This document shows, piece after piece, positions 7,997-14,365 of a stretch of 31,902 nucleotides of DNA. The first letter of the stretch is position 1. Every line of letters begins with the position of its first letter. The position numbers were made by a program, and so were the translations under genes. The notes beneath the pieces were generated by a model. The model saw only the letters and a list, made by a program, of their open reading frames with translations, searched no databases and was not told the DNA's origin. Source of the stretch: a virus; IMG/VR virus record IMGVR_UViG_3300009481_004094, positions 1 to 31,902 of that record; one strand, written 5' to 3'.

Positions 7997-8754
7997 GCTA
8001 ACTCTGATTCGTGCCAGTTATGTAAAAGATAGTGTCCCAATGTTGATACTGTCATAAAGAAAGCAAACCCCAAACCAGTAGCAGTAAAAATAAGTGCTAT
8101 TACTAATGCAGTTGCTAAATCTGCTTGTGCATACATTATCATTACACCTAATCCGCCACCTTCACTTCCAGAGCCAATAATAAACTCTCCTACGATTGCA
8201 CCGATAACAGATAATCCTGCTGATATTCTCAATCCTGCAATAACATTAGGAGTAGCGGCTGGTAAACGAAGTTTGAAAAAATTAACAAAACGTGATTGAT
8301 TATGCATTTGAAAAAGTTCAACTAAACTAATAGATGTTGATTTTAATCCTAACAAAGTATTATTAATGATTGGAAATAATGAAATAATTAAACTTATAAT
8401 AACAACTGATCTCATTTCAAATCCAAACCAAAGAACAATCAATGGAGCTACTGCAACTGCAGGAAGTGTTTGTAATAATATTGCATAGGGATAGAAACTG
8501 CGTTCTAATATTTTTGATTGACTCATAATTGCCGCAGAAGTAATACCAATACCGATTGCTAAAAGATAACCATATAATGCTTCTTGAAAAGTAATCCAAA
8601 GTCCACCGATAACCATATCAAAATCTGTTATAAATGCTTGTAAAACTTCTAGGGGATTTGGTAAAAGAAAAGACATATTATAAAGATGGGCCGCTAGTGT
8701 CCACACAAATAGAAATATTATTAAGACTAGAATTGGTGGAATTATATTTTTCAT
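7993..8754 (-). CDS. ABC importer permease, ThiX/SsuC/TauC type
   Basis: 253 residues with about six membrane segments (BPD_transp_1 family). The EAA-type cytoplasmic loop that docks the ATPase is visible around residues 145-185 ('LVELFQMHNQSRFVNFFKLR' followed by LPAATPNVIAGLR). It would form the inner-membrane channel for the substrate delivered by the binding protein at 9469-10410. It overlaps both its neighbours (ATPase upstream, ASST downstream) by four bases, indicating coupled translation. The nearest functional types are the pyrimidine-precursor (ThiXYZ), taurine and alkylsulfonate importers; the permease sequence cannot decide between them. Confidence 0.9.
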   Translation of the reverse strand: MKNIIPPILVLIIFLFVWTLAAHLYNMSFLLPNPLEVLQAFITDFDMVIGGLWITFQEALYGYLLAIGIGITSAAIMSQSKILERSFYPYAILLQTLPAVAVAPLIVLWFGFEMRSVVIISLIISLFPIINNTLLGLKSTSISLVELFQMHNQSRFVNFFKLRLPAATPNVIAGLRISAGLSVIGAIVGEFIIGSGSEGGGLGVMIMYAQADLATALVIALIFTATGLGFAFFMTVSTLGHYLLHNWHESELA

Positions 8755-9455
8755 GATCTTAATTTTCCAGAAATATTATTAATAAGTTTATGATATTTAT
8801 TTGATGATCTCAATTTTTGATTTCTGTTCTTAAAAGGAACATCAACAATATGTGTAATACTTCCAGGTCTTGGAGACATAATAACTACTCTATTAGAAAG
8901 ATAAACTGCTTCTGGAACATTATGTGTCACAAGTATAGCAGTAAATTTATCTTTTTTCCATAATGCATATATCTCTTCTTGTAAAACTTCACGGGTTAAT
9001 TCATCTACCGCAGATAATGGTTCATCCATAAGAAGATAATCAGGGTTTAATACTAATGATCTTGCTAGAGACAATCTCATTTTCATGCCACCAGATAATT
9101 GATGAGGATAATTTTTTTCAAATCCAGTTAGTCCGACTTGAGAGAGGGCAGAACGAGCCTTTTCGACTCGTTCTGCTTTAGGGATAAGTTCTAATTCCAT
9201 TAAAAGTTCTATGTTTTTCTGCACATTCCTCCATGGAAGTAATGCAGAATCTTGGAACACAAAAGCACCTTTATCAGGTTTTAATACTCTTCCATGAGTA
9301 GAAACTAAACCCGCAATAATTCTTAATAAGGTAGACTTTCCGCAACCAGAGGGTCCAACTATAGAAACAAACTCTCCTGTGCTAATGTCTAAATTTATTT
9401 CTGCTAATGCATGGACATCATCAAAATGTTTAGTAACACCTGAAATGTCAATCAT
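8751..9455 (-). CDS. ABC importer ATPase, ThiZ/SsuB/TauB type
   Basis: A 234-residue complete nucleotide-binding domain: Walker A 'GPSGCGKST' (34-42), Q-loop Q68 ('VFQDSALLPW'), signature 'LSGGM' (120-124), Walker B 'LLMDEP' (141-146) and H-loop H178 ('VTHN'). It hydrolyses ATP to drive the permease encoded immediately downstream. The 'GAFVFQDSALLPWRNV' stretch is typical of the nitrate/taurine/sulfonate/thiamine-precursor importer subfamily. All catalytic residues look intact, so nothing suggests decay. It starts 14 bases after the binding-protein stop. Confidence 0.93.
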   Translation of the reverse strand: MIDISGVTKHFDDVHALAEINLDISTGEFVSIVGPSGCGKSTLLRIIAGLVSTHGRVLKPDKGAFVFQDSALLPWRNVQKNIELLMELELIPKAERVEKARSALSQVGLTGFEKNYPHQLSGGMKMRLSLARSLVLNPDYLLMDEPLSAVDELTREVLQEEIYALWKKDKFTAILVTHNVPEAVYLSNRVVIMSPRPGSITHIVDVPFKNRNQKLRSSNKYHKLINNISGKLRS

Positions 9456-9468
9456 AATAAACTCTCAA

Positions 9469-10410
9469 TTAATTAAAACATCCCTTTTTAAATGAAGTAT
9501 CATATGACGAATGTGGATCGAAATCCGCAGGTAATACGTTAACTTCTTTCAATTGACTTGCTAATTCAACCCATCGTTGAGGATCTTGACATCCAATCTT
9601 GCTCCAATCATCGGGAAGAAAATCTGCCTTCATAAGTTCAAGAGCATTGTTATGAATTTCAGCATTTACTTTTTTACTCTTTGAAAGAATAAAATCTCTA
9701 GTTGGTTTTGGATCAACTAAAGACTTGTGAAAAGAAATACTAAGACGATCAACAACTTTCTGCACTAATGCACGATTTTCTTTGATCAACTTATCGCTTG
9801 TGAACAAAACACTATATGGTCTATAACCCAAAGACTCAACTGTAATTTGCTCATTATCAACTCCCTTAGCATCCAGTCTTGCTGGTAAGAAAAGAGAATA
9901 TCCTTGTTGAAATTGTTGTGGAGTTCTTGCAAACAATCCAAGATCACCAGTCAATGGAAATTCTTTTACTTTATTTAAATTATAAGTATGTTTTACCCAT
10001 TTCCAATATGTAATACCCATCACAACTGCAAAGGGTCTACCATCTAAATCTTGAACACTATTTACACCAGTATTTGGATGATAAACTAACGTGTATGGAA
10101 CATGACCAAGACTAACGAAAATAGCTTTAAGTCCTGCACCTTTTGCATTAGCCATCATTACACTATCTGATCCATTAAGACCAAATTCTACTTGACCAGA
10201 TGCTACTGCAGTAGTAGTTCTAACTTTTGGTCCGCCCGATTTAATTGTAATTTCAAGGTCTGGATTATGTGCATTATCAAATTGAGCCTGCCAGAATCCA
10301 CTTTGATTGCCCTGTGGAAACCAATCCATTAACAGGGTCACTTTTTCTTTGGCATAAGTAACACTCATCATCATAAAGAATGCTACAATAATTGCTAAAA
10401 TATTTTTCAT
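9469..10410 (-). CDS. Periplasmic binding protein, NMT1/THI5 (ThiY-like)
   Basis: 313 residues with an N-terminal Sec signal peptide (MKNILAII... with a predicted cut after residue A20, 'VTYA'), so it acts in the periplasm. The mature start 'KVTLLMDWFPQGNQSGFW' matches the NMT1/THI5-like family, whose best-known bacterial member ThiY binds a formylated aminopyrimidine thiamine precursor. No lipobox Cys is present. It heads a complete importer: binding protein, ATPase, permease. A pyrimidine-precursor role would be attractive if the host is a SAR11 bacterium needing thiamine precursors, but the family also binds other small aromatics and sulfonates, so the substrate is inferred. A GGAGAG ribosome site precedes the ATG. 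Confidence 0.85.
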   Translation of the reverse strand: MKNILAIIVAFFMMMSVTYAKEKVTLLMDWFPQGNQSGFWQAQFDNAHNPDLEITIKSGGPKVRTTTAVASGQVEFGLNGSDSVMMANAKGAGLKAIFVSLGHVPYTLVYHPNTGVNSVQDLDGRPFAVVMGITYWKWVKHTYNLNKVKEFPLTGDLGLFARTPQQFQQGYSLFLPARLDAKGVDNEQITVESLGYRPYSVLFTSDKLIKENRALVQKVVDRLSISFHKSLVDPKPTRDFILSKSKKVNAEIHNNALELMKADFLPDDWSKIGCQDPQRWVELASQLKEVNVLPADFDPHSSYDTSFKKGCFN

Positions 10411-10423
10411 TTTTTACTCTCCA

Positions 10424-11509
10424 TTAATTAGTAGGGAATTTATTAACAACACCTTTTACAAAGTATTGCATTGTTTCTAATTCTGGTCTTTTAAGAGTAC
10501 CAGCGGGAATTGTTGAACCATCCTGTTTCGTAATTCCTTGAGAGAATGGATACCATTCATCCAAATCATCATTAATCCAGTTCATTTTAACTGTTTCAAC
10601 TTTATTAACAACAGAGCCAGGAACATTTGCTCCCCATGGTGATAGTCCTACACAATTTTCTTTCAAACCCCAATTCCACCTTTGATTCATTTTGAGTTTT
10701 CCATGTGCAAGTTGATCTACTATATGTTTGTAAAGAACATTCCAGTTGAACATCATACCCGTGATGTATCGATCTGGTCCGTTACTTCCCATAGGCGCAT
10801 CATTTCCCATACTCCATACTTCTTTACCATCAGTTTTCCACGCTTGTTGTGCAAGAGTTACTACACTAGGTGAATCTGTTGTTGTAAAGAGAATATCATT
10901 TCCATCATCAAGAAGTGCTTTAGCCGCATCCATATCTTTAGGTGGATCGAACCATGAGTTAATCCATACAATATTAACTTCAATGTCTGGATTTACTGTT
11001 TGGGCTCCAATAGTTAGAGCATTAATATTACGAATAATTTCAGGTATCGGATGTGAACCAACTACACCAATCTTATTTGTTTTTGACAACATTCCAGCCG
11101 CAATTCCTGTAAGATATCGTGCTTGGAATGAATGACAAACGTAGTTGTCCATATTTGTATCGTTACCTTTGTAACCCGTGGCATGCATGAAAATTGTATC
11201 AGGATTTTTCTTTGCGGCTTTCACCATTCCATCCATATAACCGAATGAAGTTGCAAAGACAATATCGTGTTTTCTTGCGAGTTTACGGAATACTTTTTGG
11301 GATTCTGACTCTGGTACCATTTCTACCATTGAGACTTCATACCCATGTTTTGTTAAGGATTGAAATCCTTGATGATGTCGCATTGACCATCCGCCATCAT
11401 TTTTTGGTCCCACTAGAACATAACCAACTGATACTTGCTTTTTTGCGTTAGCAATACCAATTAATGCTATACTCAAAATGAGTACAGCAAGGATTTTTAA
11501 CTTATTCAT
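10424..11509 (-). CDS. BMP-family substrate-binding protein
   Basis: 361 residues with a signal peptide (predicted cut after A22, 'GIANA'). The mature protein begins 'KKQVSVGYVLVGPKNDGGW', the start expected of BMP/PnrA/Med-type binding proteins (PF02608), with 'HDIVFATSFGYMD' and 'GVVGSHPIPEIIRN' further in. Characterised members bind purine nucleosides, though many are uncharacterised. The two permeases and ATPase that normally accompany this family are absent from the window, so it would have to feed a host transporter, much as phage PstS does. AAGGAG precedes the ATG. It begins just downstream of a strong terminator at 11529-11561, so its expression depends on read-through or on a promoter I cannot identify. 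Confidence 0.88.
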   Translation of the reverse strand: MNKLKILAVLILSIALIGIANAKKQVSVGYVLVGPKNDGGWSMRHHQGFQSLTKHGYEVSMVEMVPESESQKVFRKLARKHDIVFATSFGYMDGMVKAAKKNPDTIFMHATGYKGNDTNMDNYVCHSFQARYLTGIAAGMLSKTNKIGVVGSHPIPEIIRNINALTIGAQTVNPDIEVNIVWINSWFDPPKDMDAAKALLDDGNDILFTTTDSPSVVTLAQQAWKTDGKEVWSMGNDAPMGSNGPDRYITGMMFNWNVLYKHIVDQLAHGKLKMNQRWNWGLKENCVGLSPWGANVPGSVVNKVETVKMNWINDDLDEWYPFSQGITKQDGSTIPAGTLKRPELETMQYFVKGVVNKFPTN

Positions 11510-11528
11510 TTTTCTCCTTCCGAGAAAA

Positions 11529-11561
11529 CAAAAAAAGCGGTAAATCTTCCAATCTACCGCT
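11529..11561 (-). terminator. Rho-independent terminator after the 72-residue gene
   Basis: On the minus strand AGCGGTAGAT and ATTTACCGCT form a 10-bp stem (one G-T pair) with a 6-base loop, followed directly by seven Ts. It starts 11 bases past the stop of the small membrane protein gene and lies 20 bases before the BMP-protein start. This is the clearest intrinsic terminator in the window. Confidence 0.88.
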
Positions 11562-11571
11562 ATTTATTAAC

Positions 11572-11790
11572 TTACTTTGAGTATATTCCCCAAAGTACCC
11601 ATATAGCAACTAGACCAACGAGTCCTTCGCTTCCTAGTTCCTTAACGACCGCTAATACAGAACCAATTACGTCCAAACCAAGAAATGGAACTGCGGCTCC
11701 GAATAGGATCTGAAGCACTACTCCGAGTGCTATAAAAGCTAGACCAATTTCGGTGAGAGATTTAACCCAACCGAGAATTTTTTCTACCAT
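11572..11790 (-). CDS. 72-residue membrane protein, independently transcribed
   Basis: A small protein with two hydrophobic segments (about residues 15-37 and 50-70), separated by a short hydrophilic turn, plus a charged N-terminus 'MVEKILGWVKS'. No enzyme motif is seen. It has its own transcription unit: a TATAAT with extended TG at 11871-11879, an inverted repeat in the leader (11808-11827), AAGGAG before the ATG, and a strong terminator just after the stop. That arrangement suggests high, separately controlled expression. A small virion membrane or holin-like role is possible, but I cannot assign it from sequence. Confidence 0.85.
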   Translation of the reverse strand: MVEKILGWVKSLTEIGLAFIALGVVLQILFGAAVPFLGLDVIGSVLAVVKELGSEGLVGLVAIWVLWGIYSK

Positions 11791-11807
11791 TTATATTCTC
11801 CTTAAAG

Positions 11808-11827
11808 ATTGTTAATATTCTAACAAT
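11808..11827 (-). promoter_or_regulatory. 20-bp inverted repeat in a 5' leader
   Basis: ATTGTTA-6-TAACAAT is a perfect 7-bp inverted repeat between the promoter at 11871-11879 and the ribosome site of the 72-residue gene. Fifteen bases of it (TATTGTTAGAATATT) recur in the opposite orientation at 1757-1771, in the gap before the phosphate permease. It could be an operator or an RNA hairpin. Confidence 0.45.
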
Positions 11828-11870
11828 AATACTTCAAATCCTTCCATGGTGATTCGTTAGAATAGATTGA

Positions 11871-11879
11871 ATTATATCA
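11871..11879 (-). promoter_or_regulatory. Extended -10 promoter
   Basis: The minus strand reads TGATATAAT, a perfect -10 with an extended TG, inside the longer string TCTGATATAAT that also occurs in the strong promoter before the primase (22196-22224). No good -35 is seen. It lies about 80 bases before the 72-residue gene and overlaps the end of the phosphoribosyltransferase gene. Confidence 0.6.
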
Positions 11880-11881
11880 GA

Positions 11882-12331
11882 TTAAGCATCCCACCATTTT
11901 TCCCAAGGAAAATTAATCCAGGTATTCGTGGAATCTTTAGCAATTTCTCTGACATAATATTTCGGTTCAAAATTACATTCATTATTCCACCAAAGAGTAG
12001 CAAATCGAACATCTACTCCATTGGCTTTTTTAATAATATGTTCTTTCATCCTATGAAAGGTTTCACCAGAATCACAGATATCATCAACTATCAAAACTCT
12101 CTTATCAGTAGGTCTTGGTAAATAGTCTTCCCACTCAGGAAAGTCTCTTAAAGCTGATTTCACAGATTTAAATGGTTTTTTGAACCAATGTGATAACATC
12201 ACACCAGGAGTTAATCCTCCTCGTGATAATCCAACAATCACTACTGGGTCGAAATTATCAAGAACGATATCTCTTACAAGAACGTTACAATCGTTACGCA
12301 TTTCTTCCCAACTATACCATAGTTTGTTCAT
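11882..12331 (-). CDS. Gpt-like purine phosphoribosyltransferase
   Basis: 149 residues, close to the 152 of E. coli Gpt. The PRPP-binding signature is 'VLIVDDICDSGET' (79-91). Upstream is the 'IVGLSRGGLTPG' loop (32-43), and near the C-terminus 'NTWINFPWEKWW' resembles the xanthine/guanine enzyme segment 'DTWIEQPW'. It would join a free purine base to PRPP to make the nucleotide. Xanthine, guanine or hypoxanthine is likely, but specificity is not provable here. GuaC in the same genome would interconvert the product toward IMP. It overlaps the previous gene by four bases (ATGA). Confidence 0.85.
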   Translation of the reverse strand: MNKLWYSWEEMRNDCNVLVRDIVLDNFDPVVIVGLSRGGLTPGVMLSHWFKKPFKSVKSALRDFPEWEDYLPRPTDKRVLIVDDICDSGETFHRMKEHIIKKANGVDVRFATLWWNNECNFEPKYYVREIAKDSTNTWINFPWEKWWDA

Positions 12332-12576
12332 GATGAATCTCTTAAATCAATTAACGATTCTTTCCAATTTCCTAATTGAGAATCAATTTCTCCATCTGGT
12401 ACGGAAATTGAATCAGTAATTTGTAAAATTTCTCCCTCTTCTACATCCCATGTATCACAATCAACATCAGATGTTAGTTCAGGTTTGTTTTGAAAAACAA
12501 AAGTTTTTCCATCTTTGTCTCTAGCAAGATAGTCAAAATGTATTGGTACTAAAGTATCAATAGTTAATTTTTTCAT
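12328..12576 (-). CDS. Small acidic hypothetical protein
   Basis: 82 residues, strongly acidic ('DVDCDTWDVEEGEI'), soluble, with beta-rich character and no recognised domain. It overlaps its neighbours on both sides by four bases, so it is translationally coupled between a membrane protein and the phosphoribosyltransferase. I infer it is a real gene from that context only. Confidence 0.65.
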   Translation of the reverse strand: MKKLTIDTLVPIHFDYLARDKDGKTFVFQNKPELTSDVDCDTWDVEEGEILQITDSISVPDGEIDSQLGNWKESLIDLRDSS

Positions 12577-12881
12577 CTATTTTCTGGTCGAAATCCTGAT
12601 TTAGATGGATGACCTGGAGAAACTGAACCTTCTATTTCTGCCATTTTAATTCTCATATCCATCATTTGTTTTTCCAATTCTTCTATTTTTTTATATCCAA
12701 GTGCAATATCTTTATTAATTTGTGGTATTTCCGAATCTTCAATTTTATGTATTACTTTGTCTATATCCATGACTGTAACAAATATCCATGTTATACTGCC
12801 TACCACGAATACAAAGAGAAGGGGCAAAGTCGCCTTGAATAATTGATGCTCTGCTATACTTTGCATGGTTTGTACTGGCAT
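12573..12881 (-). CDS. Membrane-anchored coiled-coil protein
   Basis: 102 residues: a short N-terminus, one membrane segment at about 18-38 ('LPLLFVFVVGSITWIFVTVM'), then a Lys/Glu/Met heptad-like helix (about 45-88) and a Pro/Gly-rich tail. The layout resembles an i-spanin or a tail-anchored accessory protein, but there is no sequence proof. It has its own late-promoter octamer 63 bases upstream, in the 72-base gap after bS21. Lysis or envelope function is inferred from the nearby holin candidate. Confidence 0.7.
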   Translation of the reverse strand: MPVQTMQSIAEHQLFKATLPLLFVFVVGSITWIFVTVMDIDKVIHKIEDSEIPQINKDIALGYKKIEELEKQMMDMRIKMAEIEGSVSPGHPSKSGFRPENR

Positions 12882-12943
12882 GTTTAACTCTTTCGATATT
12901 CATTTTTCTTTCTTTTTGTTAGGGGTTCCCAACATTACACGAA

Positions 12944-12951
12944 TATTTATA
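12944..12951 (-). promoter_or_regulatory. T4-type late promoter TATAAATA
   Basis: An exact TATAAATA on the minus strand in the non-coding gap between bS21 and the membrane coiled-coil gene, 63 bases before the latter's ATG. Its non-coding position makes it one of the better-supported late promoters in the window. Confidence 0.6.
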
Positions 12952-12953
12952 TA

Positions 12954-13199
12954 TTAAGAGAACAGATCATTTTGACTTTTTAAAGCATTTTTAATGTCTT
13001 TATTTAAATCTTTTGTTCTCTGTTTTTCTGCGTTTTCTCTTTTTAATCTTTTACGCATTGAGGGCTTTACATAATATTCTTTCTTTTTTAAATCTTGTAT
13101 AATTCCCTCATCATTAACTTTATTTTTAAAAATTTGCAGAGTTCTAAAGTTATTATTATTTTTATTTTTTACACTAATTCTCACTACACTTTTTGACAT
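12954..13199 (-). CDS. rpsU: Ribosomal protein bS21 (phage copy)
   Basis: 81 residues. The core 'NDEGIIQDLKKKEYYVKPSM' plus RKRLKRENAEKQR (29-62) matches bS21 ('GI...L+K+E+Y.KPS.+RK+K...'). bS21 is the small-subunit protein near the mRNA exit and anti-Shine-Dalgarno region. The N-terminal strand ('VVRISVKNKNNNNFRTLQIF') is in the expected place, and the basic C-terminal helix is complete and slightly extended. Phage bS21 genes are known, including in pelagiphages, and are thought to bias host ribosomes toward phage messages. The start follows the previous stop closely and lacks a strong ribosome site. A permuted tmRNA in the same window is a second translation-related factor. Confidence 0.88.
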   Translation of the reverse strand: MSKSVVRISVKNKNNNNFRTLQIFKNKVNDEGIIQDLKKKEYYVKPSMRKRLKRENAEKQRTKDLNKDIKNALKSQNDLFS

Positions 13200-13201
13200 A
13201 A

Positions 13202-13504
13202 TTAACCATTTAATTGTTGTTTTTTGTTATGAATCTCTTTATCAATAAGAAGAATTCTTTGATTAATATCCGCTCTTTCAGAATATGCTTCTTCTGTATT
13301 TCTTGAATCTAAAAGATATTCTTTTAAATGTTCTAAATCTTCTAAACTCATTGTATGAAAATTTAATTGGTCCATTTGAATCGATGGGTTTTCTAGTTTA
13401 TAATAAACAATTAACGTTGAATCTTCATTTTTAATTATTCTTTTAACGTGTTTGGCCTGTGAAGTCTTTTCCTCACAGGCTAATACTCTCTCCAGAAAGA
13501 TCAA
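13202..13504 (-). CDS. Hypothetical protein with unclear start (possible +1 frameshift)
   Basis: An open frame of up to 100 residues ending 'HNKKQQLNG'. The convincing protein-like part runs from 'EEKTSQAKHVKRIIKNED' through 'LENPSIQMDQLNFHTMSLED' to the end: soluble, charged, helical. The first codon here is a TTG with no good ribosome site. A 20-codon ORF in another frame (13535-13473) has a strong AAGGAG and an ATG, and stops at CTG-TGA exactly where a +1 slip would enter this frame. Either this gene starts weakly or the two frames are joined. The protein family is not recognised. Confidence 0.55.
   Translation of the reverse strand: MIFLERVLACEEKTSQAKHVKRIIKNEDSTLIVYYKLENPSIQMDQLNFHTMSLEDLEHLKEYLLDSRNTEEAYSERADINQRILLIDKEIHNKKQQLNG
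13455..13480 (-). promoter_or_regulatory. Hairpin at the end of the leader ORF
   Basis: GCCTGTGA/TCACAGGC form a perfect 8-bp stem with a 10-base loop; the TGA of the 20-codon ORF is in the 5' arm. No T-run follows, so it is not an intrinsic terminator. It could control translation or frameshifting of the 100-residue frame. Confidence 0.5.
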
Positions 13505-13535
13505 AAGATCCGATTATTCTCCGAAATAAGTTCAT
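13473..13535 (-). CDS. 20-codon ORF upstream in another frame
   Basis: Starts at ATG 13535 with an ideal AAAGGAG-AAAGT-ATG context, reads M-N-L-F-R-R-I-I-G-S-F-D-L-S-G-E-S-I-S-L and stops at TGA (13475-13473). The stop lies inside an 8-bp hairpin (13455-13480). A GGAG sits about 11 bases upstream of the CTG TGA. It is either a leader peptide or the N-terminus of the following protein reached by +1 slippage. Confidence 0.45.
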   Translation of the reverse strand: MNLFRRIIGSFDLSGESISL

Positions 13536-13553
13536 ACTTTCTCCTTTTTTTAA

Positions 13554-13575
13554 GTTATCCAATTATTTAGATAAC
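13554..13575 (-). promoter_or_regulatory. Short hairpin before the leader ORF
   Basis: GTTATC/GATAAC form a 6-bp stem with a 10-base loop in the gap between the holin candidate's stop and the ribosome site of the 20-codon ORF. An A-run follows on the minus strand, so termination is unlikely. It may be a processing or stability element. Confidence 0.3.
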
Positions 13576-13582
13576 GGAGATA

Positions 13583-14038
13583 TCACTTTTTTCTAACTGG
13601 CATTGCACGGGAACCAAACCAAAAACTTATAATAGCGGCAAATAGAGCCTCAGTTTCATCATCCCATACTATATTAATAGTTTGATTTAAATCTGCATCC
13701 ATTTGTATTGCTTGCCATACAAGTACTATTTTAATACCTATAAATGTCAACACAAACACATACGTTATAAAAGGTCTTACAAATGCTCTTAACGAGTTTA
13801 TAAAACCCCCTTGTTGACCTAATGCAGTATCATGTTCAAGAAGCATTTTCTGTTCATCAAAATCTTTTTTTGCTTGAAACAGTTTAATGTCTAAATCTAC
13901 ACCTGCTTTTTTTGCTTCTATCTGTAGTTTAAATTCTTCTTGTTTTGCTTTCTTCTCTTCTTTATCTTTAAAGAAGTCCATTATGGTGGGTACAGTAGAA
14001 GTAGCAAATCCCAATACACTTCCTAATATTGTCAGCAT
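13583..14038 (-). CDS. Holin candidate, 3-TM GTA type
   Basis: 151 residues: an N-terminal hydrophobic/amphipathic start ('MLTILGSVLGFATSTVPTIM'), a Lys/Glu/Gln-rich helix (about 22-75), then 'FINSLRAFVRPFITYVFVLT' leading into a membrane segment, and a last one at 'AIISFWFGSRAM'. This order, with the R-x-x-x-R-P-F and F-W-F-G-x-R motifs, fits the 'Holin of 3TMs, for gene-transfer release' family (PF11351). Holins form the inner-membrane lesions that time lysis. No endolysin is recognised nearby. AAAGGA precedes the ATG. Confidence 0.7.
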   Translation of the reverse strand: MLTILGSVLGFATSTVPTIMDFFKDKEEKKAKQEEFKLQIEAKKAGVDLDIKLFQAKKDFDEQKMLLEHDTALGQQGGFINSLRAFVRPFITYVFVLTFIGIKIVLVWQAIQMDADLNQTINIVWDDETEALFAAIISFWFGSRAMPVRKK

Positions 14039-14047
14039 AATATTCCT

Positions 14048-14365
14048 TTATACATCACTTCCATCATTTTTAAAACTATCAGTTAAATTTTTTAATTTGC
14101 TGTATGCTTGTTTAATTCTATTTTCTTCATCACTAATTTTTGCATCAAAGGCGGAAGTATCCGGCTCAAATTTATAGTAGATATTTGATGCGAGGGGGTT
14201 GTCTGGATTTTTTTGTCTTTGATATTCATTAGCCCAAACCCAGACTTGTGCTTGATATGTATTTTCGGAATTTTCTATATCCCAAGGTGTGAGTTGATGC
14301 ACTTTATAATATGCCTTATCTACAATTATTCCATTAGTAGTTAAATAAGACTTTTCAATGGCCAT
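14048..14365 (-). CDS. Hypothetical protein
   Basis: 105 residues, soluble, Asn/Tyr/Lys-rich, with a C-terminal charged helix ('ISDEENRIKQAYSKLKNLTD'). No family is recognised. Its ATG lies inside the end of the preceding membrane protein gene (11-base overlap), and the holin candidate follows after 9 bases, so it belongs to the same operon. Confidence 0.65.
   Translation of the reverse strand: MAIEKSYLTTNGIIVDKAYYKVHQLTPWDIENSENTYQAQVWVWANEYQRQKNPDNPLASNIYYKFEPDTSAFDAKISDEENRIKQAYSKLKNLTDSFKNDGSDV

Noticed and set aside
12720-12915. 52-codon ORF (M-N-I-E-R-V-K...) overlapping the membrane coiled-coil gene in another frame
   Set aside because: The overlapping frame has a clear membrane-plus-coiled-coil protein and a late promoter. 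The alternative has no recognisable composition and a poor ribosome site.
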